A DNA stretch of 64,000 nt from Rapana venosa (Eukaryota; Mollusca; Gastropoda; Neogastropoda; Muricidae): contig CM054155.1 in the NCBI GenBank assembly GCA_028751875.1, positions 6,915,897 to 6,979,896 on the forward strand. The letters run 5' to 3'. The notes beneath the pieces are model-generated. The model was not told the DNA's origin and did not search any database. It was given only the letters and a program-made list of their open reading frames with translations. Shown piece after piece: positions 31,501-42,954 of the stretch; positions within the stretch are counted from its first letter, which is position 1, and each line of letters opens with the position of its first letter. Made by a program: the position numbers and the translations under genes.

Positions 31501-34500
31501 CCGCAGAACTCAAAAATTTTTTCGTCCATCAAAAAAGTTAGGGACTTCCAAGCCATGTACTACCCCATCTGTCAGCAGATGGTTAACCTGGAAGGAGAAG
31601 AGCAGCATAAATGAACGTGGAGAGAGCACTTCAGCAACCTGCTCAACAGGCCCTCCAGTGTAGACCCCCCCCCCCCTTGCCCTTTTTTCCCAAAAAAAGC
31701 CATTGTCACGCTCGACCCCCCCCCCCACTAGGGGATGAAGTCATGAGGGCAATAAGACAGACCGCTAGGCAAAGCACCCGGAATGGACGGGGAAACCCGC
31801 AGAGATGTTTTAAATCTGCCGGACCTGTGGCCCCTTGCAGCTTTCATCCTCCCCAGCATTTGGAAGAAGAAGAATGCCAAAGATTTCAGGGGTGCCCTGT
31901 CGTCTCCCCATTTAAGAACAAGGGTGTAAGGTGACTGCGGCAATTTTCCCGGGGCTTTACCCTCCTTTTATTGTGGGAAAAAATTGGCTTGGATCCTCCT
32001 CAATTGCTTAACGGAGAAAATTTCGAAAGGAAACCTGCGGAAAAACAGTGTGGATTTTGCCCCAAAACCCCGCACCGTGGAAGATTTCTCCGTCCGACAA
32101 GTGAGGATAAATGCCTAGAGCAAAAAAATGGACTTGTATGTGGTCTTCGTTGACCTCACAAGGCCCTTTGACACAGTGAAAAGGAAGGCCTCTGGATTAA
32201 TCCTATCCCAACCCGGATGCCCAGCAAATTGTCAACCTCATAGCAGTTTTTGAAAAATGATGGGAGGTTCTCTCGGGTGGGAAGTATCAGAGCCATTCAA
32301 AGTCTAAACGGTTTTAAAAAGGGTTTCGTGTGGCCCCAGTCCTTTTTCAACTTCTTTTTACCTGCGTCCTCAACCACGTATCAAGGACCTGACCTTGGGG
32401 TATACCTGCGATAAGACTTGATGGGTCATGTTCGACTCCCCGACTGATGCCCGGACCAAATTGTGGAGAGATACCTGGAAGACTTTTTGTGATGACTGTG
32501 CTCTCTGGCAACAAAGAGTCTGACCTAAGCTCTCAAGAATTTGAGAAACCTCTTCCTTTTTTGGGTCACTATCAGCCCCGGCAAAACAGAGGGATATTTT
32601 TAGCCCCCGGGCCCGCTTCAGCCCCCCCTGCCCCCCTTTTCTCTATTTGGGGGACCAGCTAAAGATAGTGGGTGATTTCAGGTACCCGGGAGTACCATCG
32701 CAATGTGGGCACCCCGGATAAAGAGATCACGCTAGGGTCTGCAAGGCCAGTCAAGCTCTTTGGCGCCCCGACTTGGTCTTGAAACCCGCACCACATCCCG
32801 CTTTCCACAAAGTCAAGGTGTACGAGCCATCGTCCCCACCAGCCCCCATTATGGATGCGGGACATGGACGTTACAAAAGACATGGAAGCAGCTGGAGAAG
32901 TTCCCCATGAGAAGCCCGCGGTCAAATTTTTAACATCCATGGGAAGACCGGATCACAAACCCGGGTCTGGACAGAGCTGGGATGACCGCATCGGGCCTGA
33001 TCCTGAAGCCCAGCTTTGAGGGTTTGGGCACGTGATCCGGGGTGGGAAAACAAAGGCGCCTAAACAGCTCAAGTATGGCGAAAATGGGGCATGGGGAAAA
33101 CGGAACCGGGGGACCACGTAAAAAATTCAAGGATGCGTGAAGTCCAACATCAACCGTGAACATCTCTCCCAAACAGCTGGAGCTTTGTATGGGACAGACC
33201 AGGTGGCGCGCCCTAACCCTCCGGGCGCATGACAAAAATTGAGGAGAAGAGGGGGGTGAGTGATGCGCACGGCTAGAAGAAAGGGTCAACCCCAACCGAC
33301 CACCCCCCCCCCGGGCGTTTCCCTTTCCCCCCCTGCACCCCCGTTGCCCATACGTTGGCTTTAACCCGCATTCCCTGCCCCCCATAAGACAAAGACTCGG
33401 CAATGAGGACAGTCTTTACGGATCGATGGCGACCCAAAAAGAATGTGGCCATGTAAAAGTTTCTTGTATGCTGATGAAAATTTTAAAAAAACTTGGTAAT
33501 GAAAAAACATGGGGTTTAAAAAAAAATTTGGGTTTCAGTTTACATGGTTAAGTTACATGGAAGTTGAAACTTGCAACTTGTGTGAATTATACATTAATAC
33601 ACAATAATAGCCAATGCAGTGTTGTGCATTTCTTTTCCTAATGAGTCTGTTTTTTTCCCTTTTTATTTTTGTAGGAAGGACCATTCGTGTACCTGTCACT
33701 GACCGGCACAGTGTCAGAATCAAAGCATGTGACAGCAGAGCTGTGTAAGTGATTGCTTTTTTTCTTTCCATAAGATGTAGATCATATAACTTTCTTTCAC
33801 CCTCATGAAATTATTAAAATTTTTAATGCATTGGTTTATTTTTTCTGATTTTAACCACTCAATCACAGAAGAAAAAACCCTATTTATTAGAAAGTTAAGG
33901 TGTCTGAGTTGGTAGTTTAGCATGCACATTGCTAGATTTTAACACTATTTATAGTAATAAAGATAGTGTAGAGGAAAGGTAGATAGACATGGATTCAGGT
34001 TTCATTTTTCCAGGCAACGTTGGGTATAATGAGTAGGATCTTTTGTTGAATAGTTCACATTGTTTAGATGACCAGACAGTGATAACAGTAACTTGAGTAA
34101 GCAAACTTTTTTTTTTTTTTTTTTAAGGGAATGAGCACGCTCTTTTATAATTATACAGAGTCACAGACTCACACACACAAACACACCAACACAACGTTGG
34201 CTGTCGCTCTTTCTCTTTTTCTAGTCCATCAATCTGGAATGACTTCTCTCCCTCTCTAAAAGTCTCTTTGTGAAAAGCCTACTTACAACACTTTAATTAA
34301 AAAATCCTGCCTCAAGACATACCTATTTCAAACCTAAGACTTTACCCTCCTGTTTCATCTCATATAGATCTGTCCCTACCTTCAACAGCTAAAAATCCCA
34401 TCACAATACATTTGAATTTATTAAAACTGTTAATCATTGTTGGTCGCATGTGTATTAAAAAATTTAATTTTTAAAATTTTATTCTTTTATATCGAGGATA

Positions 34501-37500
34501 ATGGAATAAGCACTTATATGCTTCTTTTTAACATCCTGTCCCTGTGTGTATGCGGATTTGTGAATTCTGTCATCTGTTCCCACTGGCACACAATGGCCTA
34601 CTCTTACGAAAAGCGGAACAGGATTTAACCTGTGCGCAAGATGTTCTGCATGGGTTGGCACACGGGGCCTCAGTTTATAGTCTCATCCGAAGGACTGTGT
34701 AGGAGTGGGTTGAATGCAAGTACTCTGATTTGTTTAAAATTACAAGATATGGCGCTATATAATATACATTCCGTTTCTTCTTCTTCTAAGATTTAACTCG
34801 TAGTCTCATAAAGCACACCAAAAGGCAGTAACATCGTACTCATGAACCACACGAAAGCGCAGTATCATCATGCCCTACTTTTATAACTTTGACACATGGT
34901 ACAAACATGTTAAGAAAAAAAAAAGCAACATATGTAACAATCATTTGCCAACATTATTCTCAAATTTCACACAGATCTGTTGTATAGTATGAGAGATAGT
35001 ACATTTGTTAAAACATTTCATCTCATTTTGGCCAAATTCTTCCATGAACAGGAAGCTGATAATGTCAGTTCTCTATATGAGACTAGGTAAAAGTAAGGTG
35101 TCCATAGCCTATGTGGTCATAGGGGAGGGAGGCATCAGAGACCTCAACTCAAGGGGCCAGCATATTGAGGGTGACGCCCATCTCTCCCTTACTGCTTTAC
35201 CTTCCCTGATCCAAAAGAGGCAGGTACCCATTTAAGGCTGGGTGAACTGGGGGACTGTACTGAAGGCAGTGAAGCCAAGTGAAGCCAAGGCACGCAGTCA
35301 CCCATCCAAGTGGTAACCTTGCTCGATGCTGCTTAACCTTAGCTGGGGAAAGCGAGTGCTCTGACCACTGAGCTAAGAGTTAAATATCCATGCACACATT
35401 CACTCATACCCACAAGCACATCTACCTGAGTACCTCCCTCCACACTCTCACACACACACACACACACACACACGCCCCAATGACATTAACACAGAATGGT
35501 TACGTACATTGCCAGAATCTAAAAATAAATGGTTAATATGTGGGGATTTCAATGCGCACTCCCCTTTCTGGGATAAAGAATGTACGTCAGTAACCAATAA
35601 TCGGTTTATGAAAAAATTATCGATTCTTTATCTTTTTCTACTTAATGATGGTAATGTTACAAGAATCCCCGATGTTTCGAATCAAAGACCTAGTGCTTTA
35701 GATCTATCTTTCATTTCTCCCTCCCTTGTTTCCAACCCGTAACTGGGAAATAGAAGATGATACTTTAGGAAGTGATCATTTTCCAAATTTCTATCACTCT
35801 TAATTATGTTTTTTCAGAATATGACTTAGAAAAAGATGTTATCCCAAAATAATTATCGTTATGCTGACTGGAATAAGTTTAAAGATTTTTTGATACAGAT
35901 AAATAGTGAAAATATTAAAAGCTATGATATTAAAATTTTTATGCCATTTTAAAAAGTTTGTATGCAAGCGCTAAAAAGCTTTTCCCCTAAGTATTCACCC
36001 TGAAGTCAAAAAAAGCTTTCCGGGAAAAATTTATGGTGGAATCCTTTGTCAAAAAGTTTGAATGACAAAAAGCTGTTTTAAAAAGTATTTTTAAAGAAAT
36101 AAATGTCAGAAAATCTTTTTTTTTGAAAAAAGCAAATTGCTTTGAAATAAAAACCTTTAAAACAAAGAAAAGTCTTTTTGGTCTTTTTTTTGCTTTCAAG
36201 AATTTAAAAACACTTTAATGATTGAAAAAAGGTTGAGAAAAATTTAAGATATGAAAAGTGGGGTTAGGCTTCCTAATGCCCCCTTTAAAGTTTAAAAGAA
36301 AAGGGAATTTCCATTAATTCGAGAAAGCTGAATCATTCATAAAAAAGTTTACGACACAAGAGTGAAAAAAGTTTTTTAAAAAATTGCAAAGTTATGAAAA
36401 AAAAGAAGCACAAAAAAGACATTTTATAAGCCCCTGTGGGAAAAAAATCATTACGTAAATGCCCCCCTAACATTGCAAAGCTTAAAAAGATGCCCCTATC
36501 TCTTGAAACAAAGAACATCTTTGGGTTTTGATGCTTTTTTCAAGTGAATTGTTAAAACAGTGCCAGAAAATTGGAAAATGTTTTTGGGAATTTTTTCAAA
36601 TTTGGGGTTTCAGGGGGTCATTCCAAGCTATGGAAAATTCATTTTAGTGCCGCCCCAAAGCGGGAAAAGCCTAAAAAGTAAAAACGTTAAGACCATCGCT
36701 TAACTTCACACAGGAAAATTAGGGAAAAAAATTTTTTTTAAAAGTAATGTTATTGGTAAAAACAAAATAATCCCCATTACCCAGGCAGGTTTTCGAAAAG
36801 GTGAGCCAGAGATATTGATTAAAATTAGTACCCCTTTTAAAACACCTTTTTGTGTGGGAAAAATGTGTTTGCCACCCTTTTTTGTAAAAAAAAAAGATAT
36901 GATGGGGCGGCTAAGATTCTTATAAACTAAAAAATTGGCTTTTGGAAAAATTGTATTTTATATTAAGCATTTCTTCAGAAAGTGTATGCAGGCCAAGTTG
37001 GAAATTTTTATTTACTTTACGGTTTCAACAAGGGTATTCCACAGGGTTTCATTATCGCTCCAATCTTTTAAATTTCTTTTTATGACTTCCTCGTCCTCTC
37101 CAGAAATCCCATCCACGCCCAGTTGCTGATAAATTTTGTATTGGAGAATGTTCGATGAAAAAGAAAACCCAAAGGGGCACAAAAACTATAAAAAAAAATA
37201 TGTATCAGCTTGAGTAAATAACTTAATGGTTTTTTTTTGAAAATGGTTTTTCATTGTCTTGAAAAGAAAATCTCGTTTTTCAAAAATGGCATAACCCCCA
37301 GTCTCCTGTTTTCCAAATGAGGGGAAAGGGTTTTGGGAAATATAAAAACTTTGGTGAAGTTTTTAGGGTATTTTTTTTGTTAAAAATTGGAATTATCACA
37401 TTGTTATTTAAATACAAAAGGCTGGGAAAAAAAGTTTATTTTTTAAAATTATTAGAAAACAAGTGTGGGCTTATGATGTAGTTTTTTAAAACATTTGGCA

Positions 37501-40500
37501 TTATCTTTAGACTTTAGTGCTTTCCCAGACTAAGGGCCCAGGAAGTTTTTCAGTGCTCCAAAATATTTATTACGAAAATGACAAGATAGCTGTAAGCTTT
37601 TCGATTAGCTCGGGGGGTTCCTTTTTCATGCTCGTCCATGGGTACCTAAAAGGAGATGGAAAATTTCCCATTGGACAAATTTAAAAAAAATGGCTGGGCA
37701 AAATATCTTGTTGTTCAAACAAAAAACCAAATGTGGACAATGAAATTAGTAAAGATTGATGTAATTTTCCCAAAAAAAGAGAATTCTTTCGCTTGTCCCC
37801 AAGCTAAACCTTTTACTTCTCAAATTATTTGGATTTAAGCAGATATAAATCCCACAAAAATAGCTAAATCGAGATTCACTCCTCGCCTTGTCCCCTGGGT
37901 TTTTGAAAAAGAATTTTTTTTGGGTGATTATTCCTTTTGGGTTTGTTTTTTGGGCTCGTGGGTTTAAAACTTTCCAGATCTTTTTTTCTTTCCCTTTTTT
38001 GCTTTGGGCGGGTGCACGTTTGTCTACCATCTTTGAAAATAGAGAGATATTTTTGTAGGAAAAATCGTCTATTTTTAAGCTGAATTGTCTGCTTTTTTGA
38101 TGGCTTTGTATTATCTTTTGAATTTCCCAAAGACATATTTCAAATACTTTTTGTGTTGATTCCAGGTCAATCTTTTTGCCCCGAGAACTTCAGTTTAAAA
38201 GTGAGGGCAAGATTTCATAATTGAGATTTCATCTAATTATTTTTGATGTACGAGGGGACTGGTGTTCCCCTTTTCTGGATCCCTCGCACTGTGGGATTTA
38301 CTTTAATGAAAAAATTGACAGAAAAGCAAAAAAGTGGAGTGAGATATCGTTTGGGGGCTTGCAGCTTTGGTTCCCTGTCCCTCCAGAGGGTATGATGTTA
38401 CAAAAGATGTTGGGAAAAACTTTAAAAGAAACTACAAAGTATGGATTCTGGGTGATGATGTAGCCCATATATTATTTTCGATAAGATCAATTATCGTAAT
38501 TTACATGAATTGAAATTTGTATCTTTTTTAAGGTTTAAGCTCAATGTTTTAGAACAAAATTTAAAAAAAAAACAAATGTTCTTGGTGAAATTCTTTCCAA
38601 TGATCACATTTTTTAGTGCAGAGATCTGAAAAAAATCTTTCCGCTTCCCGTCTGTAGCTTGCAGCAAATTCTTAACACATTCCATTAAAGAAAAAAATTG
38701 ATTGCATTAAAACCATACTCCCCATTTTGATCCCCTTTATTAAGGGTAGCTTCAAATTATATGAATTTGGGAAAATTGGTATTTTTGCTGTTTGTGTTGT
38801 GGGGTTGGGTTTTTTTTGTTTTTTTTTTTTTTTGTTGTTGTTGTTGGGGGGTGGTTTTTTTTTTTTTGTTTTTTGTTTTTGTTTTTCCCGAATTCTTGAT
38901 TTTGCTTTTTTTTTAGTTGTTTTTTCGATTTTTGTTATTGCTACCCCTCCCCCTACCAAAACATCACCAGCACGTGCGGTGCGCACCACACCAAAGACCG
39001 CGCACACACCAAAAACACATTCACACCTTTTGTTGATATCACTATTTTTGGGGAAAGGCGTTAAATGAAGAATACTACTAACACACACACACACACACAC
39101 AACCAAAACCCGAGTATAGTCAGTATACTCGTTTGCTTTTAAATTTAGTTGCTGCTAATGGGAATAAATTTTCTTTTTTAAATTCAGAAATCTCCCTTCT
39201 TTTTTTAGGGAAGGAAATAGGAAAAGTGCAGTCGTGGGTGTTTCAGCCCCCCATCGTTTCTTTGGAGATCCTGACGTGGTTCTGGATGGCTGCTTGTTGT
39301 GCTGTCTAGATCAAAACCGGCGCTTTTACCGACACTATGGCGCTGGTGGTGCGTTTTGTGAATTTTATGGAGGGAGGGGTCGGTTGTTAGTAGTTTTGAA
39401 AAATATTGGGAAGTGAAGAAGTTGGGAAAGATTGTGAGTGTTGTGAAAAAAAATTTGGAATCTTCCCTTTTTTTTTATGTTTTTTCCCGGGGAGGTTTGC
39501 ATTGCGAGCTTCTCCGTTTCTTGTTTTGGTTCCCTTTTTTTGCCCCCTTTTTTAAGATCATTGCAAACAGGAGCGAGGTTTTGCTAGGTCTTTTTGGTCT
39601 CTTTTCATTCATACGAAGTTTATTGCTTTTTATGACTTTGGAATGATGAAAAATATTTGGGAAAGATGAAAAAGTTTGGAATGAGAAAAAAAATTGGGGG
39701 TATGTGTAGTAGTTGTGAAAAATATTGGGAATGATTGTGTAGAGTTGTGAAAAAATATTGGAATGTGAATATTGGGAAAGATGAAAAATTTGGGGTGATT
39801 GTGTAGTGTTGTAAAATATATGGGAAAATTGTGTGCTAGTTGTGAAAAATATTGGGGGAAAGATGGTGTAGTAGGTGTGAAAAAAATTTTGGGAAAGATT
39901 GTGTACCCAGTTGGGAAAAAAATTGGGGAAAGATTGTGTGTAGTTGTGGAAATATTTGGGTGATTGTGTAGCTAGTTTTGGAAAAAAATTTGGAATAAGC
40001 GTTTTGTAGTGTTCTCTCCTGTTTTTTTTTGGTGTTGTGGTTTTTTCATGTGAACTTGGGCCTGGAGGTGAGGAGTAAAAACGTGTAGTGGTTGTGAACA
40101 ATATGTGTGCTCTAATGGAAAGAGTCGTTTGCAGACTCGCTTTTCTGTAGGAGCCTTTTTGCAGGTGGGGGTCAGGTTGTCAATTTTTAATGACTATAAA
40201 ACTATAGCCATTTTGATTACTCTACCTTGTAATGAAATATCAAGGCATAATTTTGTTTCCTTGTGCTTTTAAACATGTTTCACAAACACCCCAACCCTCA
40301 TTCTGACCCCCTATTATGATGCTAAACTTGTCAAATTCTCATTTGTCACTTCCTGCAGTCTGTCATTTCAATTTGTGATAACTTTTCATAGATTTATCTG
40401 ACTTTCAATCTGTTTTCTGTATTGAACACCCTTTTTATTGCAGATGAATAACATGTCGATAACTTAAAACTGACCTCTGGTGTAATGCCACTCATTATGT

Positions 40501-41063
40501 GGTGCAGCGTCACATTTGGAGTGAAGAGCTGGTGTTCCTCTCCAGTCTGTTGTTAGTGTTAACAATATTTTTTAATAATATGTTTTAATCTTTTTTTCAT
40601 CATTGCTGTTGTTGTGTGTTTCTGTTTTCAGGTAAGCTCTGCCACTGATGACACTCCCAACATGATCAGAGTGATACCCCCATGTGTTGGCAGCCCTCAG
40701 TTGTCTCATGACTTAAGGTGTTGACGTGTTTCCTTGTCTGTGTGTGCATGGCCAGGCTGGATGACCTTCTGCCCCGAGTGGTTGACAGGCAGCAAAGCTC
40801 TGGTGACCGACAACTTCCTGTACCTCTGGGTCTACCTCTTCTTCTTCAACATGCTGTGGGTCGTCATCCCCTTCGCCCTCATGTACCACTCCTGGGTGGA
40901 CATCCGCGACAATGGCATTGCTCCAGACTTTGGATCCTCGGCACCACGGATCTCCAGAAAGCATGAAAACTACACTGGGAGCCAAGGGGGAAAGCAGGAG
41001 GCGTACACGAGGGCCACATTGTCCTCCAGTCGCTACAGCCTGCGGGGTCGCAAGGACTTGTAA
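28124..41063 (+). CDS. EBPL: EBPL (emopamil-binding protein-like, EXPERA domain), four exons, exon 3 damaged
   Basis: This is a multi-pass ER membrane protein related to the sterol delta8-delta7 isomerase EBP. The vertebrate EBPL paralogue is reported to lack isomerase activity. Exons are 28124-28288, 33675-33744, 39209-39369 and 40756-41063, giving about 234 residues. Diagnostic stretches are DALIHFTL|EGPFVYLSL (first catalytic-site histidine and glutamate in EBP terms), W-K-E at exon 3, and GWMTFCPEWLTGSK followed by YLFFFNMLWVVIP in exon 4. Exon 3 needs one extra base to stay in frame and lacks a GT donor. I read this as sequence error rather than gene death, because exons 1, 2 and 4 are intact. 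The C-terminus is about 30 residues longer than human EBPL, with a basic RSRRG-like tail. The upstream frame is open back to 27935, so a longer N-terminus is possible. The ATG at 28124 was chosen by alignment with the family. Confidence 0.9.
28400..28533. repeat. CT and TG microsatellite
   Basis: (CT)n followed by (TG)n blocks in EBPL intron 1. Confidence 0.93.
28660..29345 (-). pseudogene. Non-LTR retrotransposon ORF2 C-terminus, 206-codon open frame
   Basis: The minus-strand frame 29342-28722 is fully open. It contains LRSNRLPLNGISRYGKPI, CSQCDGQQIEDVCHFLLVC (C-x2-C ... H-x4-C) and a terminal hydrophobic segment. This is the cysteine-rich C-terminal region of LINE ORF2. The 3' flank at 28671-28710 (GCAGGCCATATGGCCCATAG) resembles the relic at 16316. 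The absence of stops suggests a fairly young copy. It is the third minus-strand LINE tail in 3 kb. Confidence 0.82.
29366..29462. repeat. TG microsatellite
   Basis: (TG)n with GAG and CAT interruptions between two LINE copies. Confidence 0.88.
29480..33490 (+). pseudogene. Long LINE copy, heavily corrupted, plus strand
   Basis: The order of recognisable pieces fits a near-full LINE: a conserved 5' region (29490-29950); the end of an endonuclease domain (WHLIDFAIAPK at about 30990, then CWT-like residues); a pre-RT region (31560-31900); RT motifs SQCGFxP at about 32040 and MDLYVVFVDLTRPFDTV at about 32130-32180; and a C-terminal part near 32660-33250 with DFRY-G and GHVIRGGK. Frameshifts and extra homopolymer bases occur every few dozen bases after about 29950. 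It fills most of EBPL intron 1. The 269-codon frame on the other strand (30747-31556) is a shadow. Confidence 0.75.
33675..33744 (+). CDS. EBPL: EBPL exon 2 (residues 56-78)
   Basis: It encodes EGPFVYLSLTGTVSESKHV then TAEL plus one base of the split tryptophan codon. The acceptor is TTTTTGTAG and the donor GTAAGT. It was placed by the exact family match EGPFVYLSL and the phase. Confidence 0.92.
34190..34785 (+). mobile_element. L2-like LINE 3' end with a SINE inside
   Basis: The sequence 34190-34440 parallels the ORF end and 3' flank at 48060-48240 (TCAATCTGGAATGACTTCTC, AAGACTTTACCCTCCTGTTT). The tail with CTCTGATTTG and GATATGGCGCTATATAA is at 34690-34785. A minus-strand family A SINE separates the two parts. 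Confidence 0.72.
34484..34695 (-). mobile_element. SINE family A, 5'-truncated
   Basis: The body is read in reverse from TCGAGGATAATGGAATAAGC through ACAATGGCCTACTCTTACG and GTGCGCAAGATGTTCTGC. The tRNA head is absent. Confidence 0.8.
35086..35380 (-). mobile_element. SINE family C with tRNA-like A box and 5S-rRNA-like half, copy 1
   Basis: On the minus strand the head reads TTAGCTCAGTGGTCAGAGCA (A-box like). It is followed by GTTAAGCAGCATCGAGC, AGGTTACCACTTGGATGGG and TGACTGC. This matches the 3' half of 5S rRNA (AAGTTAAGCAxxGTCGGG, GGTTAGTACTTGGATGGG, TGACCGCC) including box C. The body then includes CCCAGTTCACCCAGC and the 3' end runs TATGGACACCTTACTTTTACC. Confidence 0.78.
35495..38480 (+). 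pseudogene. LINE with endonuclease and RT domains, clean 5' end, corrupted body
   Basis: The open start (35509-35742) reads KWLICGDFNAHSPFWDKEC and SALDLSFISPSLVSNP, the catalytic GDFNAH motif of APE-type LINE endonuclease. GSDHFP follows at about 35770. Past 35760 the frame breaks constantly. Still visible are QAGFRKGEPE (about 36781) and GIPQGFIIAP (about 37033), RT motifs. It lies in EBPL intron 2. Confidence 0.8.
38801..39110. repeat. T-rich, G/T low-complexity stretch and CA tract
   Basis: Long T and G runs with GTT units, then (AC)n at 39082-39101. Probably poor sequence. Confidence 0.6.
39209..39369 (+). pseudogene. EBPL: EBPL exon 3, disrupted in this sequence
   Basis: After the acceptor TTTTTTTAG the first frame reads W-KEIGKVQSWVFQPPIVSLEI-LT. 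A shift of one base then gives VVLDGCLLCCLDQNRRFYRH and GAGGAFCEFY-G. These follow the EBPL order WKEYGK, VSxEILT, LDG, YRHF, CELYG. The exon is 161 bases, where phase requires a multiple giving 162. The base run after the last codon is GAGGGAGG where a GT donor is expected. No other candidate for this part of the protein is visible between exons 2 and 4. Confidence 0.78.
39380..40090. repeat. Minisatellite with a unit of about 32 bp, corrupted by indels
   Basis: AAAATATTGGGAAAGATT followed by GTGTAGTTGTG recurs roughly 12-15 times from about 39640 to 39990, with weaker units from 39390. Unit lengths vary because of scattered base losses and gains. Confidence 0.75.
40115..40505 (+). repeat. 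Dispersed repeat, copy 2
   Basis: Same landmarks and orientation as 20125-20690, but without the 105-bp insertion, so it serves as the empty allele of that site. Confidence 0.75.
40756..41063 (+). CDS. EBPL: EBPL exon 4 (C-terminus, stop at 41061-41063)
   Basis: It completes a split glycine codon and runs 101 codons: WMTFCPEWLTGSKALVTDNF, YLWVYLFFFNMLWVVIPFAL, MYHSWVDI, then a hydrophilic tail ending SLRGRKDL. The acceptor is GCATGGCCAG. The two aromatic-rich segments are the last membrane helices of the EXPERA fold. Confidence 0.94.
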
Positions 41064-42420
41064 AAATGCATCCTGACATGGGGGGTTGGGGTCAGAAAGT
41101 TTGATCTGGAATTGAAGAGAAGAAGTAATGTATTGCTCAAAACCATTGGGGGGTCTAGTTACATCAGCATCATTGTTGAAGTCCTGGTGAGAGAGTGAGA
41201 TCCTGTGAAGATATTTTTAGGAAAAACATTTTGAATTTACTTGGTTTGATTTGGGTAGAGAAAACGTGTCTGTGAAGAATTCAACAGGGCTTCACTTGTG
41301 ACGTGCAAGCTGTATATGATTTAGAGACTAGGAGCAGATGGATGCGGCATGGATTCTTAAATCTGAGCTGTATGTGATTTAGATACAGAATTTTCTCAGA
41401 TGGTTGGAATAATACATCTGTCACCAGCTGCCTATATCAGAATGGGTGCCATGTAGAACTTAATTTTTTAAAATTATAAATTATTTCTTTCCTGTACAAT
41501 TTTGTTTATAGTTTTATACAAATGTAATACTTGCATATATAGTTAGTTTCTGTCTTAGTTTTTGATGATTTGCTGTAAACTTTGTGAAGGTTTACTAACT
41601 TTTCGTTTATCAATCTGTTGAAAGTGTTTAATGGGTGTGACAGAAGGGTAGTTATCGTATTATTTTATTGTTTTTAATACCAGGCCTCTGCTGCATTTTT
41701 GCAGGAGCGAATATCAAATTGTCACTCTTTGAGTTGTGCACCAGGTATCATACCTTTCATCTTATTCTTGAACAAGTGCAATCATCACCTGCCTTTAAAC
41801 AAATATCCTCCTCTTTCTTCCACTTATCCAAGGAATTTTCATATAGAAGTTTAATTAAAAACTTTTACTGGTCTTAGAAACTTGTGAAAACATTATTAAA
41901 AAATAGTATTTATTTGATATGAAATTCAGAGTATTATATTAGTTTGGAATATATTGTTCAACTGACATGTTTTGTGAATAGAAATGTTAAGGTAGCTTAA
42001 AAGGTTAAGATTGAAACTGTCTCTTTGAAAAGCTAGCTGTGATCAAGTTTAGAAGAGGCCTTTTCCGAAAGGAGCGTTTATTTTAGTAGATGGAATTTTT
42101 TATCATAAAAGCTTGTGGAGAAACGGTTTCTATGTCTTTTTGCAGTTTTGAAGTTTGGTAATGATGTTAGATGGCTTGATAGTTTTAGAGCATGTCATGT
42201 TCTCATTATGTAGCTCTCCGTTAAATTCAGATTCACAAATCACTTTGTTATTGATGTGTCAAATTTTTTTGTACGTAATTAAAAAGAAAGATTATAGTAC
42301 GATTTCTTTTTTACTTTGTGTTACAGGAAGCATTGTTTTTGTCGTAATTCGATTGTTCTTGTTATATATTTATGTACAGATGTGTTTTAAAAAAAAAAAA
42401 AAGGTGTTAATTATAAAAAC
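41064..42420 (+). other. Probable EBPL 3' UTR and downstream sequence
   Basis: AT-rich with no other gene visible. No AATAAA was noticed close to the stop codon. The first clear ones are at 43559 and 44462, beyond two repeats, so the UTR end is uncertain. Confidence 0.45.
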
Positions 42421-42424
42421 CTTA

Positions 42425-42805
42425 TATCACGGACACTGTAGCTGAGTAGTTAAGATCATTCAACTTCAATCCCGTGGGTCTGTGAATTTGTGGGTTCAAA
42501 TCTTGGCGGAGTCTGGTGAACTAAGGGTGCATATTTTTTACACTCTTTCCAGGTCAACCTCAAGTGAAGACCTGCCAGTGCCTTTATTCCCTTCATATAT
42601 ATGCATGTACATATGTGGAAGATCAAATATGCACGTCGAAGGTCCCGTTATTTATGTCGGTAAGTCAGTTATTCATGTCAGAAACATGAACATACCCAGC
42701 ATACATCCCTGAAGTTGGAATGGGGCTGCCTTCATGGTGGCCAAAAACGATCATAATTATACTCCAAATCTCTGTATTGGTGAACTGTGGAGCTCTAGCC
42801 GAGCA
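42425..42805 (+). mobile_element. tRNA-headed SINE, family D
   Basis: The head TGTAGCTGAGTAGTTAAGA resembles an A box, and GGGTTCAAATC at about 42491-42501 is a good B box. The body runs through GACCTGCCAGTGCC, GTCGAAGGTCCCGTTATTTA and GTTGGAATGGGGCTGCC to GAGCTCTAGCCGAGCAACAA and an A-rich end. A partial relative of its 3' end lies at 52890-53005. Confidence 0.82.
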
Positions 42806-42954
42806 ACAAGAAAAAAACCCAACACCTGATATATTTAGAAAAAATCTTGTATATATATATATATTCAGTAGTTACTTTTGACAAAACTTTTTAAAAAAGA
42901 CTTTGTTTCTATGCGTGCATTATTTTGTTCATGAGATATTTTGCATTTCATCTT

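Noticed and set aside
30747..31556. 269-codon minus-strand frame
   Set aside because: It lies opposite a plus-strand LINE in corrupted sequence and has no family resemblance.
36934..37130. 64-codon frame and similar small frames between 35.8 and 39 kb
   Set aside because: They arise from frame breaks in the corrupted LINE body.
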